DNA of 64,000 nucleotides from positions 434,001 to 498,000 of the forward strand of contig LODT01000022.1 of the NCBI GenBank assembly GCA_001606155.1, in the 5' to 3' direction. The DNA is from Tieghemostelium lacteum. Lineage: Eukaryota > Evosea > Eumycetozoa > Dictyosteliales > Raperosteliaceae. Below the pieces are notes generated by a model. The model saw nothing but the letters and a program-made list of their open reading frames with translations. It ran no database searches and was not told the DNA's origin. Shown in pieces: positions 1-10,324 of the stretch; positions within the stretch are counted from its first letter, which is position 1, and every line of letters starts with the position of its first letter. Made by a program: the position numbers and the translations under genes.

Positions 1-1590
1 TGGAAAGAAAAAGTTCTACAAAATCTAGCTGGAATTGAAACTTTTATTCCAGAGACCAAAAAGAAATTTGAATACGCTATTGGATGGCTAAATCAATGGG
101 CATGCTCTAGATCCTTTGGTCTAGGTACCAAAATGCCATGGGCTGAGGAATTCCTAATTGAATCTCTATCTGATTCCACCATTTATATGGCTTTCTACAC
201 TATTGCCAACTATCTACAATCTGATTTCAATGGTACCGTTCCAGGTAAAGCAGGTATCAAACCAGAGGAAATGACCCACCAAGTTTGGGACTACATTTTC
301 CAAGATGATAAACCATATCCACAAGATTGTAAAGTTTCCAAAGAGGTATTGGATAAACTAAAGAGAGAATTCAACTATTGGTATCCAGTAGATCTAAGAG
401 TTTCTGGAATTGATTTGGTTCAAAACCATCTAACATTTTTCATCTATAACCATGCTGCAATCTTCTCTGCACAGAAACAACCAAAAGGTATTAGAGCCAA
501 TGGTTTTGTCTATCTAAACGGAAAGAAAATGTCAAAGAGCGAAGGTAATTTCCTAACTCTATACGACTCCATCAAGAAATACTCTGCCGATGGTACTAGA
601 GTTGCTTTGGCTGATGCTGGTGACGGTATTGAAGATGCTAACTTTGTAGCTAAAACAGCTGAATCTGCCTTGTTGAAACTACACACTCAAATTCAATGGA
701 TTCAAGAGACTCTAGAGACTGCTAAAGAGTCACTAATTGATGAGGTCCCAAGTCGTCTAGCTGATAAGATCTTTGAATCTGAAATCAACAGAATCATTGT
801 CAAGGCTGAACAAGCTTACGACCGTACCAATTTCCGTGACGCTCTACATTTGGTATTGTTTGATCTATTGAATGTTCGTGACTCTTACAAGTCAACTGTA
901 GAAAAGATGAACAAACAATTGATTATGAAATTCATTGAGATTGAAGCTATTCTATGCTACCCAATCACCCCACATTTCTCTCAACATATATATAATATGC
1001 TAGGTAAAGGATCCATTTTGGATGCTCGTTGGCCAGTTGCTGGACCAATCGATTATGATTGTCTAAAGAAGAACGAATACATTAAACACACTGTTCACTC
1101 TGCCAGAAACAAACTAACACTATACCAAAAATCCAAGTCCAAAGAGTTCAAAGATACTCCACAAAATAATATCAAACCAAAGAGTGCTATCATTAACTAT
1201 GCAAATAGTTTCCCACAATGGCAAGCACAGACTCTAACCTATCTACATTCTGTCTATGATCCAAAGACTAACTCAGTTCCAAAGACCAATGCTCAAATTG
1301 CAAGTGATCTAAAAACTCAATACCCTGAACTAAAGTCATTGGAGAAACATTTAATGTCTTTTGTAGCCATTGTCTTGGAGCAAATTAAAATTGAAGGTGT
1401 TGAAGCTCTACAAGTATCTGTCTCCTTCGATGAAAAAGAACTCCTACAAGAGAATATGGACTACATCACCAAGACTCTAGAATTGACTGATGTATTTGAT
1501 ATTCAAGAATATAAGTATTCCAATCAAGAACAACCATCAAAACCAGGTTCTCAACCAATTCCAGGTAAACCAACCTTTACCTTCCAATAA
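1..1590 (+). CDS. leuS: Leucyl-tRNA synthetase, cytosolic (3' part)
   Basis: The frame is open from base 1, so the N-terminal catalytic half lies outside the window. The product charges tRNA-Leu in the cytosol. Visible class I synthetase features are the MPWAEEFLIESLSDSTIY block after a GLGTK segment, then the KMSKSEGNF signature (K-M-S-K-S loop, near bases 525-550) that binds ATP, then the anticodon-binding region and the eukaryote-specific C-terminal extension. The length from KMSKS to the stop fits the archaeal/eukaryotic cytosolic LeuRS type. Leucine codons here are almost all CTA or TTG, with a single TTA seen, unlike the neighbouring genes, which favour TTA. The gene ends in an A/T-rich 3' region with a poly-A/T run. 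The identification is firm; the gene symbol follows common usage only. Confidence 0.95.
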   Translation, partial: WKEKVLQNLAGIETFIPETKKKFEYAIGWLNQWACSRSFGLGTKMPWAEEFLIESLSDSTIYMAFYTIANYLQSDFNGTVPGKAGIKPEEMTHQVWDYIFQDDKPYPQDCKVSKEVLDKLKREFNYWYPVDLRVSGIDLVQNHLTFFIYNHAAIFSAQKQPKGIRANGFVYLNGKKMSKSEGNFLTLYDSIKKYSADGTRVALADAGDGIEDANFVAKTAESALLKLHTQIQWIQETLETAKESLIDEVPSRLADKIFESEINRIIVKAEQAYDRTNFRDALHLVLFDLLNVRDSYKSTVEKMNKQLIMKFIEIEAILCYPITPHFSQHIYNMLGKGSILDARWPVAGPIDYDCLKKNEYIKHTVHSARNKLTLYQKSKSKEFKDTPQNNIKPKSAIINYANSFPQWQAQTLTYLHSVYDPKTNSVPKTNAQIASDLKTQYPELKSLEKHLMSFVAIVLEQIKIEGVEALQVSVSFDEKELLQENMDYITKTLELTDVFDIQEYKYSNQEQPSKPGSQPIPGKPTFTFQ

Positions 1591-1812
1591 AAAAACATTC
1601 TTTTTTTAAAAGTATAATAAATCATTATCTAATAATATTAATATTTAAAAAAAAAGATAAATTTTGAATTATGAATGATCAAAACCTTTTCAGAAAATTA
1701 AAAAAATTAATTGAAAATATTGGGTTTGATATCTGATTTTTTTTTTTTTTTTTTTTTCATTTTATTTTTGTATATATCTGTCAGTGATCATATTTTAGTA
1801 TCACTATTAAAA

Positions 1813-2987
1813 ATGTCAAATACCACCACTACTACCACCACTACTACCACAAGTACAACACCAACAAAAACAGTTGTTGAGGATAAAGGAGGAGTAGAAA
1901 GAATAAAGAAAAGAGATCCAGGTCATATCACCAAAGTAATTAAAATTGGAGGTAAGATTGAATTGATTGAAAGTTATCGTGAGAATATTACAGTCAAATG
2001 GTTCTAATTGAACAAATATGAAATATAGTTGTTGGAGATGGTACAGTAGGTAAAACAACATTACTGTTATCTTATATTACACAGGCATTCATTACAGAGT
2101 ATACTCCAACTGTATTTGATAACTTTTCAGCAATTGAGGAAGTTGAAGATGGTAAATTAGTAAATGTAATTTTATGGTATGATATCAAAACTTTACAATT
2201 ACAGTATCTATAGGGAATAATTCATGAATTACTTATACAATTTAACAAACAGGGATACTGCAGGTCAAGATGATTACGCTCAAATTCGTACCACATGTTA
2301 TTCCAATTGTAGATATGATGTATTCTTATTATGTTTTTCATGTATAAATCGTGATTCATTTGATAATGTTAAACATAAAGTATGTTGATTAAATCTCAAA
2401 ATTGAGTACTTGAACCAATTATAGGATTTATAACTAACATGCAAATCCATTGTAACTAAAAATAGTGGCTTCCAGAATTAAAACAAAATTCACCAGGAAC
2501 TCCATTTATTTTATGCGGAACCAAAACAGATTTAAGAGATTCCGGTAAAGAATCACCAAATTTAACAGCTAGTAATACTATCTCCTTTAAAGAGGGTCAA
2601 AAAAGAGCAAAAGAAATCAAGGCACACAACTATATGGAATGCACTTCTATTGAACCAGCTAGTGTTGCCAAAGTTGTGATGGAAGCTATTAATATCATCA
2701 TTGAAAGAGAAAGAATAAAGAGAGTTACCAAAGAGAAACAATGGAAAAAAGAGGCTAAAAAAGAGGAAAAAGAAGCAAAATTGGAACAAAAAGCCAAAGC
2801 AAAAATAGAACAATTGAAATTAAAAGAAGACAAGAAAAAGTCACCTTCATCCTCCCCTACTCTTTCTGGTGGCAGTGGAAGTACAGAAAATTCACCAAAA
2901 GGAGAAAAGAAAAATACAACAACTACTACAACTACTTCTACTAATGGAAGTACATCTCCACCTAACAATACTACTCCTGAAAATTAA
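1813..2987 (+). CDS. Rho/Rac-family small GTPase, no CAAX box
   Basis: Four exons: 1813-1951, 2029-2176, 2253-2379, 2466-2987, giving about 311 residues. All joins keep frame and use GT-AG. After a Thr-rich N-terminal stretch come the P-loop GDGTVGKT, switch [10 protein letters not shown], switch [11 protein letters not shown] with the catalytic Gln, G4 TKTD and G5-like ECTS. The motif order and the TKTDLRD insert region are typical of Rho/Rac. Dictyostelid Rac proteins drive actin and membrane dynamics through effector binding. The C-terminus is unusual: instead of a Cys-A-A-X prenylation site it continues for about 100 residues as a Lys/Glu-rich helix ([16 protein letters not shown]) and a Ser/Thr tail ending in PEN. 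Membrane attachment would need another route, perhaps the basic helix. A longer in-frame start at 1711 exists, but the ATG at 1813 (after AAAA) is preferred. Confidence 0.88.
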
Positions 2988-3314
2988 TTTTAATATTATA
3001 CACCAATGTCGATTTCAACTTTAAATTCTCCATTCCTTTCCCTCCCCAAACTAAAATGAATATTTTTTTTTTTTTGATAAATTTGGATAATGATCATTAT
3101 CCAAATTTAGAATGATCTAAAACCTAATAATAACTGCTACAATATAATAATACTAATAAAAAAAGAAATAATCAATTTAATATTTCCTAATAAACATAAT
3201 GATGTACTTTTTTTTTTTTTTTGAAGTCCAAAATGATGACAAAGCTCAAAACATAAAAATTTTAATTTTTTTTCATTGTTTGATAGATCAGATATCCAAA
3301 TCAATACACTCAAA
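2988..3314. other. Intergenic, AT-rich
   Basis: No gene seen. It holds several T-runs and a short inverted element around 3083-3110 where two halves of GATAATGATCATTATC-like sequence face each other, possibly the GTPase terminator or the FKBP promoter region. Confidence 0.5.
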
Positions 3315-3978
3315 ATGAAATCAATTTTAGTTAGTTTAGTAATTTTATTAAGCATTGCTTTAGTTTACTCTCAAGAACCAACAGTTAAAATTTTACAATC
3401 ACAATTAGTAGATGGTAAAGCTTGTGAACCAAGTCAAACAGTATCCATTGGTGATTCTGTTAGTATTTTATATGTTGGTAAATTAGAAGATGGTCAAGTA
3501 TTCGATGCCTCTGAGAAACATGGAGGTCATCCATTCACTTTCCAACTTGGTCAAGGAAAAGTAATTCCAGGTAAGTTACTTTTAAATTATCAATATTTTA
3601 CTTCATATAACTAACCTATCAATAATAGGTATGGAGTTTGGTGTCTTGGGTGCATGTTTAGGTGAAAAGAGAGAAGTTCTCATCCCATACCAATTGGCAT
3701 ATGGTGAAAGAGGAATTGAAGGTGTTATTCCAGAGAAATCAAATCTCATCTTTGGATTGGAAGTTGTTAATATTGAGAAATTATCTGAACTACCATTATA
3801 CCTTAGAATTATTCCAACTAAAGAAATTGTTGGTGCTTTTACTTTACTTGTTGGTTTTGTTGTAGCTATTGGTTGGGTTGTAAAGAACAACAGAGTTCTC
3901 ACCGAGAAAAAGATGCCAAAAACCAAAGCACCAAAAGAGAAAAAGGAAAAAAAAGTAAAATTAAACAAATCAAACTAA
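3315..3978 (+). CDS. FKBP-type peptidyl-prolyl isomerase, membrane-anchored
   Basis: Two exons, 3315-3570 and 3629-3978, 201 residues; the split codon restores the conserved VIPG-MEFGVLGACLGEKREV core. The product should catalyse prolyl cis-trans isomerisation in the secretory pathway. The first 18-20 residues are a hydrophobic signal peptide ending near VYSQ. The FKBP domain follows: GDSVSILYVGKLEDGQVFDAS, then FTFQLGQGKVIPG, IPYQLAYGERG and a final LIFGLEVVNIE strand. A single membrane helix (AFTLLVGFVVAIGWVV) and a strongly basic Lys-rich cytosolic tail complete the chain. This resembles ER FKBPs such as FKBP2/FKBP11, with FKBP11 sharing the C-terminal membrane segment. It ends tail-to-tail 72 bp from the large helicase gene. 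Confidence 0.9.
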
Positions 3979-4050
3979 AATAGGTAAAAGAAAGCAATTG
4001 TTATAATATTTAAATATAATTTACATATTTGTCATTGTTATAAAAGCTTT

Positions 4051-7000
4051 TTATTTTGGTGGTGTTGGACTAAAAATATCAATGAAATTGGAATAATCAT
4101 TTGTTTTGAGGAGGAATTCCATTTTAACCAGTTGATAATAGAAATTGGCATATCCATCACTGTCCAGTGATTTGCCTGGATTAAATGTCACATCAAATGG
4201 ATCTTGAATGTAAAGTTCTGATTCTGATTGGGGATTACTTGGAATGAATTCACGATCTTTGATACTCAATTGTCTACCTTCTCTGATACTGATTGCATAA
4301 TTTTTGAAATCAAATTTACAGTAGTAATCAAAGAAGCCATAGAGAAGTTGTCCAATAGTTTCTTGGTTTTGTTTTTGGAATTTAACTTTGGTACTGTAAC
4401 TTACATTACAATTGTTTACTAATTTGGTATTGTCAACTTCAACAGAATGGAAACATGGCAAAACTGGTGGTTTTCTAGTTTGAAGATACATTATAACCAT
4501 GTTGGAATAGGAGTAAGATGACAATGTACCTTTACTAGCATCACAAATCCCTGTGTGTTTTGCCCATTGTTTAATGAGAATTAACAGAGTTGATAAACGT
4601 TTATCAATTTTACCATAATCTTTAATTAGAGTGGAATTGTATACTGCCAATTCATTATTGATACAAATATCAATATGAATATTAAATTCTTTATCTGTGA
4701 TCTTTATCAGTGGAACTCTGACATTCTTCAAAACTTGGTAACATTCATAACCTTTAATAGTTAACTTTTCTTTCAAAAATAGAATTGGGTCATCACCTTT
4801 ACCAGGTGGTGTGACTACACATACATCAATATCACTATCATACATGCACATTCCATTAATAGTGGACCCATACTGGTAGACTTTGTATTTAGGATTGATG
4901 GTGGCCAAATTCTTTTTCAATTTATCAAAGGCTTCAGTATATTTATTCGTAGGTGGGCTCAAAAGCTCAGTGGAACTCTGAATCCTCTGATTTACAGTGG
5001 AGCTAATTTCAATTTTCATGTTTTCACCCAACGAGTGATTCTTGTGAAAATCTCCCACATTGGCAATGAAACCTAATGTACCCATGAGTATATCACTTTT
5101 GTAATTCTGAATTTTATCTTCATTTTCTTTACCACTATCATTAAAACTTGCCATATATTCATTTTGTTTCTGTTTTTGGCTCTTTTGTTTTTCTTTTTCT
5201 AGTTTTTTAATTTCTGATTTCATATTGGTGGTTCCAACTTTGAAATCCTCATACTGTTTTTCAAGTATATAAAGAATTTCAGAAACTGAACTTTTTTTGT
5301 CATTGCCCATTAATATATAGTTTATACTATCATCACCATTATTATTGGAACTGTTTTCCAATAACTCCTCTTTAGCATTGAGTTTGGAAATGGATTCAAA
5401 TTGAATCATTTTTTGTTCATATTTTTGACAAAAAATAGATTTTTTATCATTAAATTCTTTCTGTAATTCTTCTCTCTCTTTGGCAAAATTTTTATCAATT
5501 GCATTGATTTTGGTGACTTTTTGGTTGTTGAGATTTTCATATATTGATTTTTCCAAAGGTGCATCTTTATAATGCAGTTTAATGTTTTCCATTGAACTAT
5601 TCAAATCCATTATATCCTGTTCTCTTTTCTCTTTTTGTTTCTCTACAAGGTTAATCATGCTAAATGAATGTGTCTCCTCTAAAATCAAGAGATTGATATC
5701 TAATTCATCTTTGATTTGTTGTTTTTCAGCATTTATGAGTTCAGGATCTTTGAGACTATTTTCATCAAATGACTTGCATTGATTTTCAATCTTCTCTTGT
5801 AGTTTTTCCATTTCTTTACTACATTTTGCCAGCATGTCATTGTAAACTTTACGCTGATTGTTTTTTAAAATGTAGATTTTAGATTTCATTTGCTTTTCTT
5901 GTTTTTTATCAAAATGATATCTCTGATCTTGGGGTCCATTGAATCCCTTGAGTGCCAACTCTTTTTCCCTTTTAAATTCATCAATTTTAATAGACAATTC
6001 AGATTTATGTCTCTCAGAGAGTTCAAGGAGGGATTTAGAGTGTTCAAGTATTTTCTGTTTCTTACCACTTTCGAGAATCTTTCTATAGAATTCAGCTGGT
6101 GAATAGTTACCATTTTCATTATACTTAATATCCAGAATCTTCTTGTCCTTGTAGTTTTCAATCTCCAAGGAGTGTTTCTCTTTGACCTCATTCAATCTGT
6201 TTCTTTGTTTATTCTTGAGTTGTTCCATTTCATTAAACTGAGCTTGTTTTAATTCAAATTCTTTATAGGATCTCTCTTTGGAAAGTCTTATAGAATGATC
6301 ATGTTTAGACTCATTTGGCAATGGTTTAGAGTATTCATTCTTTCTCCAAAGATGATCCATATTCATTCTATCCATTTTATGGTTATCTTCCATTTCTTTA
6401 ATGGCTTTCTTCTGTTCCTGTAAAATGACATCAATATCACGTTTATGTTTATCTATGAGTACTTGGTCTACCAAAACATCACAATTTTGCAATTTACAAA
6501 GACCAGAGTCAATGAAATCCTGTGTGACATTATTAACCATTACCTCATTGTGGTCCAAATGTAAAGTAATATGATCAATCAATTTCTTCCAAATAAAATT
6601 CTGACTGAGAGAGTGGGTATTACCAATGATAATAGTAATGTACTTGGCTCTGGTTAATGCAACATTCATTCTTCTTTCATCATTTAAAAAACCTATAAAA
6701 CCTTGATGGTTAGATCTAGTCAGAGAGAGAATGATGATATCCTTTTCTCTACCCTGAAATGCATCTACAGTATTGACTTCAATTTGGCTATCTGCCAGAG
6801 GTAAATTGGATTCAATTAACTCTTTTTGGCCTTTATATGGTGTAATTACACCGATATCAGAACATTTAAAATCAAAATTAAGAACCAAATTCTCAATTAG
6901 ATTGTTTACCAACTTGGCCTCCAATTCATTTCTTACAGATTTAGTATCAGTAAATGTTTCTTGTGAATCTTGAATATTGTAGTAGAGCAATGGTTTCAGT

Positions 7001-8153
7001 TGGTATTTTTGGTAGAATTCCATGTTCTTATAGCTCTTTACATTTTCACCATCTTTTAATGTGCTTTTGTAGAATTCCATAGAAGGAAACTTGGAAATCA
7101 TAGGATGCATACGATATTGTGTGTCCAATGTATAATATTGAACACCACAAGACTGCAATCTCTCAAACAATGAGATATTGTATCCAAAACTTACAAGTTG
7201 TTTAGAAATGACGGTTGGTGGTAATTGTTTGTGGTCACCTACCAATATAACTCTGTTGGTGTTATAGACTAATGGTATAATAGTTGATAATTCACATGAC
7301 TGAGCGGCCTCATCAATGATAATCAAATCAAATGATTTTAAATGAGGCTTTAATCTTGCTGAACTCGATAATGTGGATAAAATAATCTCACTCGTCAATA
7401 TTTTTGCTTTCTTTTCTTTTGGATCTAAATCCTCAATACAACATTCATGAACCAGTGGGTTAATGTGACGTAATTGACCGATTCTTATCATTTTAGGTGC
7501 ATAAGTACCTCCACGATCATTGTACAGATTTTTAGAGAGAATTCTTTGTGCAATTTCATCAATGGCTACATTAGAAGGTGCACATACCAAAATTCTTCCC
7601 TGTTTTCTAGCTAAAAAGGCAGATAACATTGCTAGTACAGTACTAGTTTTACCACTACCTGGAGGACCTTGTAAGAGTGTGAAACCTTCTCGAAGTCTCA
7701 GTGCATTCTGTACAGCAAGTAACTGAGAATCATTCAATTGTTCTTTCAATCTATGGTATAGAGCATCAGATAGATGATTCATATTATCTAATTCATTGGG
7801 GTATGGTTGATATATAATATTAGACAAACTGTAATCCTTAAATCCTTTTAATGCATTATATTCTCTATGAGCAGTCAACAAATGAGCACACTTCTTTAAT
7901 TTCCAATTTGCACCCTTTTCAAAATTGAATTCATCTCTCCATGGTTTATAATATTCCTCTACAATCACAGAAATACTACTAATGATACCCTCTAAATTAC
8001 ATACAAAATCATTTATCAATCCAAATCTGTTCTCTTCCATACCATTTTCAACATAGAGTAGGACATAATCAGATTTGTTCAGTTCAACATACTGTATTGT
8101 TGAGCTATCAACTTGGAATAAAAACTCTTGAAAGAATGTTTTTTCTTTTTTAA

Positions 8154-8193
<40 letters not shown>

Positions 8194-10223
8194 GTTGCTA
8201 TTGATTGGTTTTTCAAGTTGAGGGTATTTATTCTTTTTGGTGGATTTGTCATGTTTAGATTTGGAATCATGAACAGGTGGGTTCATTGTAAGTTTTGATT
8301 TTCCCATTTCATCTGCTTGATACTCTTTAAATGTAAACAATTTTAAATTTACAATAGTTTCATTATCATCATTGAGACCTGAAAGAATTTGTGCTTTAAT
8401 TTCTTCAAATAATAATGGTTCAAATACAGATCGATAATGTTCATAATTTTCAAATTGTTTGGGTATAGCGGTTAAATGAAATTCTAGAGAATTTATAGTT
8501 TCAGGCGTCCAATATACCAGTTCTACCCATTTGTTTGGTATGGTTATTACAAATTTCCTTCTCTCCGATTTCTCTTGTGGTTTAGATGGTTTATCAAGAC
8601 CCATTATACCACCATCTTCAAGTACAGGTACATTAACAGCTTCATAACTCATTAAGGTTGGTGGTGGTATATTTGAATTTTGTACAGATTTAGGTGCAGT
8701 GTAATATCTATCATTTGGTATTTTGGGAGTAGATGATATTATAGTATTCAACTCAGAGTTACCAATTTTAATACCCATCTGATTAAAATACTCTGAACCT
8801 ATTTTAAAATTAACAGGAGATGAACAATCAAGTATAGTATAGACACTTGGAAATTTAGTTTTCAAATGTGAGTGTCTAATCTTTAATTCTTGAAAACTTG
8901 ATGGGAAACTATAATTTATAATGGTATTTATCTCTAATGAAGCTATTTAGGGTTATTAATATTTTGACATTGTCAAAACTTTAATTCGTTATTATTATAA
9001 CTTACACCATCCTGATGAAACTTTATCAATAGTAACTATTAGTGGAATTTTACCAGTTTTAAAATCATTAAGTGATGGTACTCTACCAAGATTATCAATC
9101 AAAATCATTTTAATGCCCCAATTTTTCAATTTTTGTGCAACATTGGAATCTATTGTATCCATTAACATTAGAGTTTTACCAAGATTTTGTTTTAAAATCT
9201 TTTCAAGTCTATATGATTTACAGTGTTAGGAAAAGGATTCAGTTGAAATGAGGATTATAACTTACTCTGATGAAATTGAGAATCTATAACATATATTGTG
9301 TTTAATATATTCAGAGTATTTAAATGGTGGATAGTTGGCAGAAATATTGGTTTTAGTGTTAAGAGAAATAATTGACTCTGGTGTTTTAGATATAGAGGGA
9401 GATATTGGTGAGGTATTTGGCATATTGAGTTTATTCAATAGGAGCTCGGAAATATCTTTAAATGAACATGTAATACAATTTGGTTTTAATAAGCTACGTC
9501 CTATATTTAAGAGTTCATTACTATAGTAATTGGATGTTAAAACTATCTGTGGTGGTTTTTGAAGTTGTTGAAGTCTTCTAATAAGACTATCTAAACCCAT
9601 TTGCTGACCACTAATGTTATCCAAAATCTGATCCAATTGATCAAATATAACTAGAGACAATCTAGATAGTGGCATTGGTCTAGAGGATTCCAATAGTTTT
9701 AATAAGCAACCTAATTGAATAAACATCAATTCAGAGTCACCAACAAACTTATCTTTTGGTTCGTAGTACTTTACATTATCAATCTTACTAAACTGTGCTA
9801 AATCCTCATAGATATTATCTGAATAGTTTTTTGATGATATAACTAGTGCTATAGGACCTTTATCTTCATCTTCATTCTTTTCTGGTTCCATAAAATCATT
9901 ATTCTCTCTAGGTAATTTCAATAATATATGTGATAATGCAGGTATCAATAATGTGATTAATCTATCATTTTCCTCATATACAGTTACTAAATCTCTCCCT
10001 TTTGAAATTATAGGCCATATATAGGTTTGTAGTAATGTAGGTCTTTCATTTCCAAAATATTTCATCTCTGTCATTAAATCACCTAAATTAATAGATATTA
10101 GTATCGGTGTTATATTTATTTTAGTATATTGTATCAATAAATACTTGATAACTTCATCTCATTCAAATTAATCAATGGACTTGGTATATCTTCACCAATA
10201 ATAATTGGTTCAGTTTTTGACAT
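4051..10223 (-). CDS. Pseudo-DEAD + Sen1/UPF1-like helicase + Cid1-type nucleotidyltransferase fusion
   Basis: Four exons on the minus strand: 10223-10145, 10082-9266, 9208-9006, 8942-4051; about 1996 residues. Domains in order: (1) residues about 1-390, a DEAD-box-like fold with a Q-motif-like PTLLQ but degenerate motifs (GRDLVTVYEENDR where Walker A belongs, FDQLDQ for DEAD, TSN for SAT) and a weak helicase-C half; (2) residues about 740-1150, an SF1 helicase with GPPGSGKT (792-799), APSNVAIDE, IIIDEAAQ (DEAAQ 910-914), GDHKQLPP, QYRMHP, VDAFQGRE and ALTRAK, closest to Sen1/senataxin/UPF1; (3) residues about 1180-1640, Lys/Glu-rich coiled coil; (4) residues about 1680-1996, a Cid1/TUTase domain with GS and SDID (catalytic Asp 1737 and 1739), third Asp 1791 (HIDICINN), then LSSYSYSNMVIMYLQ and a PAP-associated IQDPFDVTFNP. 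Function is inferred: RNA or RNP unwinding coupled to 3' nucleotide addition. An Asn tract lies between the first two modules. RNA-seq should confirm exons 1-3. Confidence 0.85.
8155..8190 (+). repeat. (ATT)n microsatellite coding for poly-Asn
   Basis: A run of ATT triplets on the plus strand reads as about a dozen consecutive Asn codons (AAT) in the minus-strand helicase-transferase gene. It lies in the linker ahead of the SF1 helicase core, so length changes should be tolerated. Such tracts are typical of dictyostelid coding DNA. Confidence 0.9.
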
Positions 10224-10324
10224 CTCTAGAGATTTAGTCAACACCTGTTCACTGTCAAAAAGAAAAAGTATTTCCTAAAAAAAAAAAAAAAAGATGGCTA
10301 TTTAATTAAAAAGAACAGTCTTTA

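Noticed and set aside
2562-2968. Minus-strand frames opposite the GTPase C-terminus (Phe/Val-rich)
   Set aside because: They are shadows of the Lys/Glu- and Thr-rich coding sequence on the plus strand.
6735-6750. ATATCCTT on the plus strand as a U12-type donor
   Set aside because: It lies within minus-strand coding sequence of the helicase and has no matching branch site or acceptor.
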